Under the pieces are notes generated by a model. That model had not been told where the DNA came from. It was given only the letters and a program-made list of their open reading frames with translations, and ran no database searches. Shown one piece after another: positions 8,734 to 16,886 of a stretch of DNA of 64,000 nt (position 1 is its first letter; every line of letters begins with the position of its first letter). The stretch is from the NCBI RefSeq assembly GCF_022829545.1, contig NZ_JAKSYM010000063.1:16019-80018 (forward strand), given 5' to 3'. Source of the DNA: Methylobacterium sp. J-030 (lineage in GTDB: Bacteria > Pseudomonadota > Alphaproteobacteria > Rhizobiales > Beijerinckiaceae). The position numbers and the translations under genes are program-made.

Positions 8734-9942
8734 ATGACCGATGGACGACCGGACGATGGCGCTGAGGCGTCAGGCGTTGAAGTTGAATCGGTTGCGAGCC
8801 CTAGCACAGGTCAACGCGCACGACGCAGACGAGTAGTCAGGCCATTCCCCGGAGGGCCTTTCGAGGAGTCTGTTGAGTTTGCTCGTCAAATCTATCAGTT
8901 CAGTGCGGGCCAGCCTGTTAGAAAGCTGACGTTTTTCGATCATCTCAGCAAGTCTCCTGAGAGTAGTGTTAGCCGGGATCTGCTTACGAATGCCAACAAG
9001 TACGGCTTGTTGAAGGGTAGTTTTGCGGCTGATCCCATCGAATTGACGGAAGCAGCCAAGCGCATCCTTTCAGAGACAGGCACGGCGAGTGACAAAATTG
9101 TTGCCAAGGCTGAGCTTGGGATCACACAGATTGAGATTTTCTCTCAGCTTTACACCCAGTTTCAGGGTAATAGGCTACCGGGTCGAGGAGTACTCATAGA
9201 TGCCTTGAGAGCGCAGCAGGTACCTCAAGATTTCATTGAGGAGGGCGTAGACACGTTTGTCCTTAACCTTCGTTATGCAGGTCTGTTGCAAACTCTGTCA
9301 GGCGCAGATCGTATCGTTAGTCTTGAGCTGGCCTTGGAGCATGTGGCCTTAGAACGGGCCAGCCCAGTGGTTCCGCCTGGGTTCGCATCCGCCATCGTTG
9401 AGCAATCCGCGCCGCAGCCTGCACGGGCTCGCGATGTAGATGGTGGTTTGGACAACGCCTGTTTCTACATCACCCCCATCGGCGAAGTTGGCTCGCCTGA
9501 ACGCAGGCATTCCGATCTGATGATGGGCAGCATCATAGAGCCTGCTCTTGCGCAGTTTGGCTTAAAGGTGGTGCGAGCCGATGCGATGACTGAACCTGGC
9601 ATGATTACCCGCCAGATCATCGAGTACATCATGAGAGCCAGACTGGTTGTTGCCGACCTGTCGTTTCATAATCCAAACGTGTTCTACGAACTTGCTTTCC
9701 GACACGCCATCAGGAAGCCTATTGTTCAGCTGATACGTACCCGCGATAGAATACCCTTTGATGTCGGCCAGATGCGGACGATTGTAATTGACGACACCGA
9801 CATCTACACCTTCGTTCCGAAAATTGAGGCCTATCGATCAGATGTCGCGAGTCACATCCGACGTGCGCTTGAAGAAGGTTACGAAGTCGAGACGCCTCTG
9901 TCCACGTACTTCCCCTCCTTCTCTGGAGCAGTGGCCAATTAG
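8734..9942 (+). CDS. TIR/deoxyribosyltransferase-like protein, candidate defence effector
   Basis: 402 residues. After a charged N-terminus there is a helical region (about 45-205) that reads like one or two winged helices, with tracts such as SSVSRDLLTNANKYGLL and LTEAAKRIL. The C-terminal domain (about 240-345) has the strand-helix signature of nucleoside 2-deoxyribosyltransferase-like and TIR-like proteins: ACFYITPIG, then an acidic and basic helix, then VVADLSFHNPNVFYELAFRHA with conserved E319. In relatives the equivalent Glu is catalytic for N-glycosidic bond cleavage. Such domains often act as NAD- or nucleotide-degrading effectors in phage defence. It sits alone right after int, the usual cargo place. 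The fold call is fairly firm; the defence role is inference. Confidence 0.7.
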   Translation: MTDGRPDDGAEASGVEVESVASPSTGQRARRRRVVRPFPGGPFEESVEFARQIYQFSAGQPVRKLTFFDHLSKSPESSVSRDLLTNANKYGLLKGSFAADPIELTEAAKRILSETGTASDKIVAKAELGITQIEIFSQLYTQFQGNRLPGRGVLIDALRAQQVPQDFIEEGVDTFVLNLRYAGLLQTLSGADRIVSLELALEHVALERASPVVPPGFASAIVEQSAPQPARARDVDGGLDNACFYITPIGEVGSPERRHSDLMMGSIIEPALAQFGLKVVRADAMTEPGMITRQIIEYIMRARLVVADLSFHNPNVFYELAFRHAIRKPIVQLIRTRDRIPFDVGQMRTIVIDDTDIYTFVPKIEAYRSDVASHIRRALEEGYEVETPLSTYFPSFSGAVAN

Positions 9943-10043
9943 TCCTATCTGGTCTAACGACGTCAACGAGGCTTGCGGATGGGGTAGCCTCGGGCGGCTC
10001 ATAGGGTTTCGAAGCCCAGTCCTGCCCCTTTTGAGTGGCCAAC

Positions 10044-10439
10044 TCATTCAGTTCCTTGCTTCTCCCATGGCGTCTGCCGTCCTTGCAGCATCATCCCAAC
10101 ACGGTAGGCCAAGGCGTAACCCTTGGGCGTCAGGTGGTACATGATCTGTCTACGGTTCTCGGGATGAGGCCGGGATTCAACCAAATGCAAAGAGGTCGCG
10201 CGGATCCTTGCAGATTTCCCAATTTCCATCAGGGTCCTTGAGGCAACCGGCTGTATCGTTCCGAGTATTGAGGCGTAGTCGGTAGGGCCCAGGCCGGGCC
10301 TCAAGGCTACAGCCAAGAAGGCATCGATGTAGGAGGCCGGGAGGTTCGGCTCCAGGCTCCTGAAGGCTCCTATCACGTCCTTGATGCGCCTCAGGGACTT
10401 CAAAGGCAGTCCGTGGTTTCCGATGATCTCGCCACCCAT
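10044..10439 (-). CDS. MarR-like winged-helix regulator
   Basis: 131 residues. The middle (about 30-110) reads as a MarR-type winged helix: ASYIDAFLAVAL, GPTDYASILG as the positioning helix, and RRQIMYHLTPKGYALAYRV as the wing plus the start of the dimer helix. The start at 10439 has a strong ribosome site, AGGAGG, four bases upstream, and was chosen over the longer frame to 10544. It overlaps no neighbour and reads toward the TIR-like gene (convergent). It may regulate element genes, but no operator was located. Confidence 0.65.
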   Translation of the reverse strand: MGGEIIGNHGLPLKSLRRIKDVIGAFRSLEPNLPASYIDAFLAVALRPGLGPTDYASILGTIQPVASRTLMEIGKSARIRATSLHLVESRPHPENRRQIMYHLTPKGYALAYRVGMMLQGRQTPWEKQGTE

Positions 10440-10509
10440 GCGGCCTCCTGTAGGATCTGGATCGCGTTGCGTCTGCTGCGAAAAATGGCCCGCGAGAGGG
10501 CCTTGGGGT

Positions 10510-10743
10510 CTACTCGTAAGCGTAGACCGGAAGGTCTGTTGCATAATCCATCAAGTCTGACGCATCGGCTTCGTTTGTGACTATCAGGTGTCCGGTGGAC
10601 CACTCGCCGTATGGCGAAGCTTTCAGATGCTCAAGGCCTTTGGTGGTCAGTGCGGCGAACACGAAGCTCTTGCTGGATGCATCTGGGTGCCTCCGATGCC
10701 CTGGAGGATAGAACACGATGTCGTAGTGGAGAGAGTGAAGCAT
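10510..10743 (-). CDS. small hypothetical protein upstream of the MarR-like gene
   Basis: About 77 residues from ATG 10743 (a GTG at 10782 would give 90). The sequence has LTTKGLEHLKASPYGEW and an acidic C-terminus (DLMDYATDLPVYAYE). The segment FVFAALTTKGLEHLK resembles the wing of a small winged-helix protein, as in the gene just downstream, but this is weak. Probably co-transcribed with the MarR-like gene, 70 bp away. Confidence 0.45.
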   Translation of the reverse strand: MLHSLHYDIVFYPPGHRRHPDASSKSFVFAALTTKGLEHLKASPYGEWSTGHLIVTNEADASDLMDYATDLPVYAYE

Positions 10744-11182
10744 CTTCTCAGCCCTAGACCGTCGTGTGTCCCTTGCGGTCACGCTTCGCCTATCTCATGC
10801 TCGCGAGTATTTAGCAAGTGTGTTCTGTCTGTTGGGCGTATGTAATCATGCGCAAAACATTCGGATATCAATTGGTATGTGTTGTTCACGCGTTAGATGT
10901 CCCATTACATCGGTCGCAACCATGGGGAGCATTGCACGGCAAGGACGAACAACAACGAGAGGCTTTAGCCGGAACTTGAAAGTGGGGGCCTGGGGGCGCT
11001 TCCCATATCAGGTGTGCGAAAGGAGACTCTACGGAGAGGACCCAAGGTTCACACCGCGCCCGAACCGCCCCGGCCGTCAGCGTCCCCAGCGGACAGGCGA
11101 GACCAGCGGTGACCACGGGCACACCAGGAACACTGAAGGCCCTGGGCAATCCGGGGCTGACTTCGGGGACATTGGTTGCCCG
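10744..11182. other. non-coding stretch inside the element
   Basis: About 440 bp with only GC-rich shadow frames lacking ribosome sites. It may contain the promoter for the minus-strand genes at 10510 and 10044. Nothing else was recognised. Confidence 0.35.
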
Positions 11183-11338
11183 TCAGTTCAGGCCTGCTGC
11201 CTTCAGGAAGACGCTGCCCAGCATCGCGATGCAGAAGCCAAGCGGTACCAAGCCGAAGACAGTCAAAGGGTTTCCCCAGGCCTTCTCACTGAGGGACATG
11301 AGGACCGCGGCGATTGCCAACCCGAAGAACCAAACCAT
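11183..11338 (-). CDS. small 51-residue membrane protein
   Basis: Short gene on the minus strand: MVWFFGLAIAAVLMSL, a polar turn SEKAWGNPLT, a second hydrophobic run VFGLVPLGFCIAML, then KAAGLN and stop. Two transmembrane helices with a short loop are predicted. A GGAG ribosome site lies seven bases before the ATG. It starts 54 bp downstream of the serine recombinase stop on the same strand, so it may be co-transcribed with it. Two-helix proteins of this kind in mobile elements can be holin-like, toxic or immunity proteins; the sequence does not decide. Confidence 0.5.
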   Translation of the reverse strand: MVWFFGLAIAAVLMSLSEKAWGNPLTVFGLVPLGFCIAMLGSVFLKAAGLN

Positions 11339-11392
11339 GACACAACTCCAGCCGTGCTTCGCGTGATGGGTGGGTGGCTGCGGGAAGCACCC

Positions 11393-11947
11393 TCAGGCTT
11401 CCTTTGGGTTGAGCACACGGTGGACTGAGGCCTTGCCGATCCCGAGCTTCGTGGCGATTACACCCATGCTGAGACCCTGGGCAGCCATAGCCTTGATGTC
11501 CTCAGCCTTGGCCCGTGCGGTGGGCTTGCGGCCCTTGTAGGCGCCCTCAGCCTTGGCCTTGGCGATCCCCTCTCTCTGACGCTCCAGCATCATTTCACGC
11601 TCAAACTGAGCCACACCACCCAGGACGTTGAGCATCAGCTTTCCCGTGGGTGTCGAGGTGTCCACTCCCAGGTTGACGATGCGGAGAGCCACGCCCTTGG
11701 CCTCCAGTTTGTTGATGATGTCGCCCATGTGGGTCACTGAGCGTGCGAGCCTGTCGAGCTTCGTCACTACCAACGTGTCCCCGGCCCTCACGAAGTCCAG
11801 CGCGGCCTCAAGCTCCTTGCGCTGACCTACAGAGGACACCTGCTCCGAGTGTATGCGCTCACACCCAAGAGCCTTCAGGTCCCTTACCTGGGCGTCGAGA
11901 CCGGCTTCCTGCTCCAAGGTAGAGGTACGGGCGTAACCAATGAGCAT
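11393..11947 (-). CDS. serine recombinase, resolvase/invertase family
   Basis: 184-residue small serine recombinase. The nucleophile is S9 in GYARTSTLEQ, the catalytic arginines are in TKLDRLARS near 65-70, and the family motif GKLMLNVLGGVAQFERE precedes the long E-helix. A helix-turn-helix follows at about 150-180 (GLSMGVIATKLGIGKASVHRVL). The size fits Hin/Pin/Tn3-type resolvases that act on paired res or inversion sites. It could resolve multimers of the excised element. The upstream region (11972-12087) carries repeated GGAAC motifs that may be its sites. Confidence 0.92.
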   Translation of the reverse strand: MLIGYARTSTLEQEAGLDAQVRDLKALGCERIHSEQVSSVGQRKELEAALDFVRAGDTLVVTKLDRLARSVTHMGDIINKLEAKGVALRIVNLGVDTSTPTGKLMLNVLGGVAQFEREMMLERQREGIAKAKAEGAYKGRKPTARAKAEDIKAMAAQGLSMGVIATKLGIGKASVHRVLNPKEA

Positions 11948-11971
11948 CGAGAGGGCTCCAGGACCAGGATC

Positions 11972-12087
11972 GTTCCGTTGAAGTCCTTGACATAGTGAGC
12001 GGAGCCGTTCCGTTTGTCAAACCCATTCTTGTGGAACGATGCCAGGGGTGGACCGGAACGTTCCGCTGGAGCTTGCCCTATTGGAAC
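11972..12087. promoter_or_regulatory. cluster of GGAAC/GTTCC motifs between the serine recombinase and rusA
   Basis: Six copies of GGAAC or its complement occur within 116 bp: 11972, 12007, 12033, 12055, 12060 and 12083. Two of these (12055 and 12060) make up a perfect 12-bp palindrome CGGAACGTTCCG at 12054-12065. Several extend to GGAACGATG. They lie just upstream of the recombinase start, so they are candidate recombinase subsites or operators. Confidence 0.45.
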
Positions 12088-12195
12088 GATGAGTTTCAGA
12101 GCGTTTCGAATCCAATCGAGGGTGAGGCGCGTGGCCGTAACAGCGAGACGTAGCCACAGGGTGCGCAATTTGGGATATGTGGACCAAACCGCTGA

Positions 12196-12213
12196 CTACA
12201 CGCATGTATGTAG
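12196..12213. promoter_or_regulatory. dyad operator candidate upstream of rusA
   Basis: Interrupted 18-bp palindrome of the form CTACAnnCATGnnTGTAG. It overlaps a TATAAC-like -10 element (TAGTATAACT at 12211-12220) and lies 18 bp before the rusA start. A dimeric repressor site is likely. Confidence 0.45.
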
Positions 12214-12231
12214 TATAACTGGAGGACAAAT

Positions 12232-12987
12232 GTGAGCAGCGAGAACGTTAGTGGCTGGCGAGGCCTATCCGTGAATGATCTTCCAGGGGAGCTTCAGGCG
12301 TCCTTGCGGACTGAGTTCCCCAAAGCGGGTTTGATCGCCGAATGGCTAAAAAGCCAATTTGAGCAGCAGGCCGACCATACGGGTTCCTCGAAAGATGAGG
12401 ATCAGTTTGCTAAATGGCTTATTTGGCAAGAGATCAATGGCGACCCAAATCTCCGACTGAGGAAATGGCCTTCACTTCATAATTTTCTATTTTCTACTTA
12501 CAGCACCAAGGCTTCACTTCTAGCTCAGCGGCACTGTCGCTTGTGTGCCTCACCTGATGGCCAAATACATTTCATTCCTATCCGCATTACACCAGTCTCG
12601 CGACAAGCGGTCACGGGAGAAGTCTTCAAGGCGTTTCAGGCGGCTATTGCCGACTGGTTTGCCACACGTACCGTTGATATCCCGAAGTCATCTCCAAGGT
12701 GCGTGGCAGTTACATTTGTTCTCGATCCAACCAAGAGAGATCGCGATCTAGACAATATGGTAAAAGCGTTGCAGGATGCTGTTTCAAGGGCACTCGATTT
12801 CAATGACAAGTATATACAGCACCTAGATCTGGCAAAAATTTATATCCCGAATGACGAGGAATACGTCTATATCCGAATGCAGGTCTCGGCCATTAACTCG
12901 GGTGGCGATGTAATTCTCCCGGTGACGAATCATAGGTGGCTCTCATCTGGAGCATTGGACCTAAAAAATTACATGCCAAAAACCTGA
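12232..12987 (+). CDS. RusA-family Holliday junction resolvase with N-terminal extension
   Basis: 251 residues. Residues about 115-220 match the RusA fold: a strand ending VAVTFVLDP, then RDRDLDNMVKALQDAV with the acidic pair D172/D174, then DFNDKYIQHLDLAK with D192, spaced as the catalytic aspartates of E. coli RusA. RusA cuts Holliday junctions and branched DNA during replication or recombination of phage-like elements. The first 110 residues are an extension not seen in the ~120-residue standard protein, including a possible CxxC (HCRLCAS near 102). GTG start at 12232 with GGAGG six bases upstream. Base composition is clearly more AT-rich than the chromosome, a sign of transfer. Confidence 0.75.
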   Translation: MSSENVSGWRGLSVNDLPGELQASLRTEFPKAGLIAEWLKSQFEQQADHTGSSKDEDQFAKWLIWQEINGDPNLRLRKWPSLHNFLFSTYSTKASLLAQRHCRLCASPDGQIHFIPIRITPVSRQAVTGEVFKAFQAAIADWFATRTVDIPKSSPRCVAVTFVLDPTKRDRDLDNMVKALQDAVSRALDFNDKYIQHLDLAKIYIPNDEEYVYIRMQVSAINSGGDVILPVTNHRWLSSGALDLKNYMPKT

Positions 12988-13092
12988 CTGGATACGTTTG
13001 CAAGGAAAATGTCAGCATGTGCTGATAATTTATCCAATCATTTCGTGATCTATATGAAGGCCTCTCCCCCTCCATGCCGCTAGGTACCCTCA

Positions 13093-14049
13093 ATGAGCGA
13101 CATCAAGTTATTCCGCTTTGGCGAGGTTGTCAGTGAACTCAAGGGAGAAGCCGTCCAGGTCGAGAAGTCACTCCAGAAGCTCTTTGAGGGTAATCTGGAG
13201 ACCCTACTAGGTGTACGCCTCCTAGCAAGTGAGTACTCGACAGGTCCGGCCCATGGCGGTCGGATTGACACATTGGGCCTCGATGAAGATGGTACGCCGG
13301 TCATCATTGAGTACAAGCGGTCAGTGAACGAGAATGTCGTCAACCAAGGGCTCTTCTACCTTGATTGGCTACTGGACCACCGCAAGGAATTCCAGTGGCT
13401 CGCAATGGAGAAATTGGGCCATGAGGCGGCGAAGGCTGTCGAGTGGTCTGCTCCACGACTGTTATGCATCGCTGGTGATTTCACACGGTATGATGCTCAT
13501 GCGGTCAAGCAGATTGCTCGGAACATAGAGCTTCTTCGCTACCGCCGCTTTGGTTCCGACCTGCTGATGATTGAGCTTGTTCATGCTCCCAAGCAGGCCA
13601 AGCCCTCCAACGCGAACCAGGCTGTCGCTGCGGAAGGCGTCGTATTGCCCTCTGTTGTGTCTGACGGTGCCGCACTCGAAAACAAATACAAATCAAGTCG
13701 CATCGCGTACCGCCTCAGTCAGTCGAGCATCGCCCTTCAAGACATCTTCGGTGCGATCAAGGACTACCTGATGGCCCTGGGCGATGACGTTCAGGTCAAG
13801 GAGCTAAGCTATTACATAGCGTTCAAGCGCATCAAGAACTTTGCCTGCTTGGAGGTGTACCCGCAAACGAAGGTTGTCATCGCGTTTCTCAAGGTAGACC
13901 CCGCAACGGTTGCGCTCGAAGATGGCTTCACACGTGATGTCACCAAGGTGGGCCATTTCGGAACCGGCAATCTCGAAGTGACCATGAGGTCGATGGAGGA
14001 TTTCGCGAGGGCTCAGCCCCTGTTCGTGAGAAGCTATGAGGCGTCTTGA
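13093..14049 (+). CDS. NucS-like nuclease-fold protein with C-terminal DUF5655 domain
   Basis: 318 residues. The N-terminal half (about 1-165) resembles the endonuclease NucS/DUF91 type PD-(D/E)xK fold: GGRIDTLGLDE with D59, then VIIEYKRS with E73 and K75, and the helix NQGLFYLDWLL. The C-terminal half (about 225-315) matches what I know of DUF5655: a helical start, then FKRIKNFACLEVYPQ and KVGHFGTGNLEVTM. The protein may be a DNA-binding or DNA-cutting factor. These two-domain proteins are common in accessory regions and their function is not established. It follows rusA by 105 bp on the same strand, suggesting one DNA-processing operon. Confidence 0.75.
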   Translation: MSDIKLFRFGEVVSELKGEAVQVEKSLQKLFEGNLETLLGVRLLASEYSTGPAHGGRIDTLGLDEDGTPVIIEYKRSVNENVVNQGLFYLDWLLDHRKEFQWLAMEKLGHEAAKAVEWSAPRLLCIAGDFTRYDAHAVKQIARNIELLRYRRFGSDLLMIELVHAPKQAKPSNANQAVAAEGVVLPSVVSDGAALENKYKSSRIAYRLSQSSIALQDIFGAIKDYLMALGDDVQVKELSYYIAFKRIKNFACLEVYPQTKVVIAFLKVDPATVALEDGFTRDVTKVGHFGTGNLEVTMRSMEDFARAQPLFVRSYEAS

Positions 14050-14108
14050 GCGAGCAGTGGTTCTGCCTTTGGCTCCTCGCCTGTGTCGCTGCGATCTTAA
14101 GGCTAACC

Positions 14109-14633
14109 TTAGGACCCAGCGCGGCCACGGGCGCTCCTTCCAATCCGCGAGAAGCCTCCACGCCTTGGTGTGGTCCGCTGGGCACCACGGGCCTGCATGT
14201 CGGCCTCAAAGTTCGCGGCGGACTGAGCGGAGCGTGCGGCCCACTCTTGGTCCTGAGCGGCATCCTTTCGAGTCTTGGACCGTGAGAACTCATCAACCAT
14301 GGCGTCGGTCTCCTCAGACTGAGCCTGTCGGGTGGCATCCTCACCGGCCTCTCGCCGCTGTCTGAGAGCAGCGGTCATCGGGTTTGGCCCATGGAGGCCA
14401 TCCGAACCCAGGGTCATCTCATTGGATGGTGTCCCGGCTCCGTTGTGGAGGGTAATCAAACGGTCCTCTCCTGTAGGCTGGCCGGGGAGCCCAGCGAACT
14501 GCGGGTGCCAAGGGTCGCGCCCAGCGAAATCCAGATTACCGGGGAGCCACACGGGAGGAGTAGGCTGCTGCGGCTGTGACGGCGGTAAGTTGGTCGTCTC
14601 GGAAGGCCTCCGTCCGACTCCCAGCGTGTCCAA
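14109..14633 (-). CDS. hypothetical protein, disordered
   Basis: 174 residues, rich in Pro, Gln, Arg, Gly and Ala. It is mostly predicted disordered, with a helical charged section from about 85 to 145 (ALRQRREAGEDATRQAQ and QDQEWAARSAQSAA). The track start is TTG 14633 without a ribosome site. The frame stays open about 25 codons upstream but offers no ATG, so the true start is uncertain. It is last in a three-gene minus-strand run that begins with the polymerase-like gene. No function assigned. Confidence 0.45.
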   Translation of the reverse strand: MDTLGVGRRPSETTNLPPSQPQQPTPPVWLPGNLDFAGRDPWHPQFAGLPGQPTGEDRLITLHNGAGTPSNEMTLGSDGLHGPNPMTAALRQRREAGEDATRQAQSEETDAMVDEFSRSKTRKDAAQDQEWAARSAQSAANFEADMQARGAQRTTPRRGGFSRIGRSARGRAGS

Positions 14634-14793
14634 GGAGGATTCAAGGCCTACGCTTCGTAGCTTCGCGACCGCTGCTGCAAGGTGTATGGTGTGTTTGGGT
14701 CATGTGGTGTTGCGGGCAATTGCTAGCTTCCATAGGTTATCGCCGCGAAGCCAGAGATGGCCTCACGTTCTGTTGGGTTGTCTGTGTCGTGGT

Positions 14794-15249
14794 TTAGTTC
14801 TGAGAGGCTTCAGCCTTGGCAGCCCGCTTATCAGCCCTGAGGCGCCTTTGTGTGGCCTTGTATTTCATTTCGTCCCCGTCAAGCATCTGACGGATAGCAA
14901 GCATTTTGAGCCTGTCATTGAACGGACTGTGCCTGATCCGAAGCATAGCTAACTTGGCACGGTCAGCGTAGACGCCTGAAGGGAACTCTGTGCCGGGCTT
15001 GAGCGGCCTGAAATCCAGATCAGCGTTTGCCTTCACTATCTCCCGGGCATCAACGGCCCATTCACGGGTCATCCCAGCGGGAAGGTTCGCGGCAACATCG
15101 AGATTAGATTGAGGTCCAAGCATCTCTTCAAGCCGGGCTACCTCTCTCTGAAAGTCTCGGTAGTTGGGGATGAACTCCTTGAGCGAGATACGGGACTTGG
15201 CCCTAGCGCGCTTCGGCTTCTTATTGGTGGTGATTTCGGTCATGGGCAT
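14794..15249 (-). CDS. hypothetical basic protein coupled to the polymerase-like gene
   Basis: 151 residues, highly basic at both ends (KKPKRARAKSR and RRLRADKRAAKAEA), with a helical middle (DFQREVARLEEMLG and MTREWAVDAREIVKANAD). Its ATG at 15249 overlaps the last ten bases of the upstream polymerase-like gene, so translation is probably coupled. Gene order and charge suggest a nucleic-acid-binding partner of that protein, such as a loader or origin-binding protein. That is inference; no domain was recognised. Confidence 0.6.
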   Translation of the reverse strand: MPMTEITTNKKPKRARAKSRISLKEFIPNYRDFQREVARLEEMLGPQSNLDVAANLPAGMTREWAVDAREIVKANADLDFRPLKPGTEFPSGVYADRAKLAMLRIRHSPFNDRLKMLAIRQMLDGDEMKYKATQRRLRADKRAAKAEASQN

Positions 15250-16631
15250 GCGTATTGGTGAAAGGGTTGATTGTAGGTAGGCGGTAGAATGGCCTGGCGC
15301 GGCCCAGGAACGGGTTTAGCCTTCACGGGCAGGCTCACATCCAGAATGAACTTGGAAGCGGCCTGTAGGGCTTCCTGGGCGATTTTGGCGTTGCTCTGAG
15401 CGGTGAACACACCATCATGACTGGGGAGGGCTACGATGCCCAAGGACATGAGGTGGTCTAGGGCCTCAAGGAGGATGTCACTTTCTAGCTTCATCAATCG
15501 GTAGCCCATTGGGACTTCGAGTGGCACCGGGGGATCAATGATGGACACCAATGTGGGATGCTTGGCCTTCAGTGCGGCGCGGAGGCTTGCGGGGGTCGCC
15601 CCATTGGGAAGCCCCTCTAGCGGCCTACCGTACTTCCGGCCTGCTCTCCCGCCATTCAGGAGAGACGAAAGGCCTTTCTTCACGGCCCCCCGGTGCTCCT
15701 TGTTTGCGTGGTCGTAGCCGCTCAGGAGGCCGGTTAGGTCGTAGGGATCACCGGGAGGCCAATCCTGGCCTAGCATCAGGTAGGCGAGCCGGGGGTGCAT
15801 CGCCTCAAAGTCGAGGTCCGCGATGGGTTCGCCTTGGATGCGAAGGCCGCCCCTGCGGTCTTTCTCCAAGTTCGTCCAGAAGCCCCCACTGAGACGGCCG
15901 ACTTGATCGAAGCGTGCCGCTTGATCGTTCAGGACCACGAAGCGGCGACTGAGGGTGCGGTCATTGATGGTGTCCACCAAGCCAAGGCCATCCGGGATGA
16001 ACCCAAGATCCGCAGTGGCTAGGAAGCTGTTTAGACGAGACATCTCCAATCGGACGCGTTCGGTCTCCGGGGTGTCCTGGAACTCGATGTCCCTCCTGGT
16101 GGGCTCCTGGCCGGGACCGTGAACCACCTTCCGTCTGAGCATGACAAGCGGATTGCGCCTATCGATCCTGAAGCATCCCAGGTCCACGCCCAGGCCGGAC
16201 ACCAGGGCTGCTAAACGGCTGGTAGCCTGAATGGTGGTGAGGCCCTTGCCCCTCGCTCCGATGGCCTGAGTGAGGAAGCCTGCGGCCTCCAGGAGGTCCA
16301 CAGTCTGTACAAAGGTAGCTCGGGGGATCGCGGGATTGTCGTAGGCCCTACGGCCCCCATTGTCCCGGCAGATGACCAGCGGCTTGCCCGCGGGGTGTCT
16401 GAGGAGGCTGTAGGCGAGATTGGACACCAAAACATCGGTAACGAGGTGGAAGGTCTCAGCGTCCTTTGTCCTACGCTTCCTAGCTCTCTGTTCGATGAAC
16501 GTTACCTCTTCAATCACCACATCTAGCACAGAGCCCAGAGGCCCCGGTCTCGACAGACGGTACTGATGGATCCAAGGCTCCTTCTCCTTGGTGTTTCTAT
16601 CATCATCGTCATTCTCAGTATCATGGTTCAT
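15240..16631 (-). CDS. stand-alone palm-domain polymerase-like protein (family A / T7 RNAP-like)
   Basis: 463 residues. Three motifs of single-subunit polymerases occur in the right order and spacing: motif A ADLDFEAMHPRLAYL (271-285, metal-binding D274), motif B RGAVKKGLSSLLNG (314-327, R314-x3-K318 as in DNA polymerase I and T7 RNA polymerase, Asn where those have Tyr), and motif C VALPSHDGVF (400-409, HDG for HDE/HDS). A long helix (MKLESDILLEALDHLMSLG) leads into motif C as in family A. Residues about 60-150 look like a winged helix. No exonuclease domain is present, and it is half the size of Pol I. It would be a replication polymerase, primase or RNA polymerase of the element. AGGA lies six bases before the ATG. 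Motif reading is mine; no search was run. Confidence 0.7.
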   Translation of the reverse strand: MNHDTENDDDDRNTKEKEPWIHQYRLSRPGPLGSVLDVVIEEVTFIEQRARKRRTKDAETFHLVTDVLVSNLAYSLLRHPAGKPLVICRDNGGRRAYDNPAIPRATFVQTVDLLEAAGFLTQAIGARGKGLTTIQATSRLAALVSGLGVDLGCFRIDRRNPLVMLRRKVVHGPGQEPTRRDIEFQDTPETERVRLEMSRLNSFLATADLGFIPDGLGLVDTINDRTLSRRFVVLNDQAARFDQVGRLSGGFWTNLEKDRRGGLRIQGEPIADLDFEAMHPRLAYLMLGQDWPPGDPYDLTGLLSGYDHANKEHRGAVKKGLSSLLNGGRAGRKYGRPLEGLPNGATPASLRAALKAKHPTLVSIIDPPVPLEVPMGYRLMKLESDILLEALDHLMSLGIVALPSHDGVFTAQSNAKIAQEALQAASKFILDVSLPVKAKPVPGPRQAILPPTYNQPFHQYACP

Positions 16632-16745
16632 CCCTGATCCTCATGAGTATCCTCTCATGTGTGTATCTATAACGATCATCTCTCTCAGTGACCTGGGCCT
16701 GTAGGTGGACCCCAGGACTACCATTAGTAAATGGCATAAGGAAAA

Positions 16746-16774
16746 ACCCCAGGAGCACAGCGGCTCCCAGGGGC
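16746..16774 (-). terminator. Rho-independent terminator, minus strand
   Basis: On the minus strand, CCCCTGGGAGC and GCTCCTGGGG form a stem with one mismatch and a 6-base loop, followed directly by TTTTT. It would end transcripts coming from the non-coding repeat region on the right, before the polymerase-like gene at 16631. Confidence 0.6.
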
Positions 16775-16886
16775 AGACGTGGCGTGGTCTTTTTGATCGA
16801 TGCGGAGCTAGCGAGAGAACGAAGGGGCTCCAGGTCCACTGCGGGATGGCTTCAGGAGGCGCCCAGCGGGTGGCTGATTTGAGCCC

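Noticed and set aside
10886..11149. 87-residue minus-strand frame in the element
   Set aside because: Pro/Cys/Ala-rich with no domain or ribosome site; judged non-coding.
16621..16839. 72-residue minus-strand frame with a hydrophobic stretch before the polymerase-like gene
   Set aside because: It runs straight through the terminator at 16746-16774, starts at GTG without a ribosome site, and its hydrophobic run comes from the hairpin sequence.
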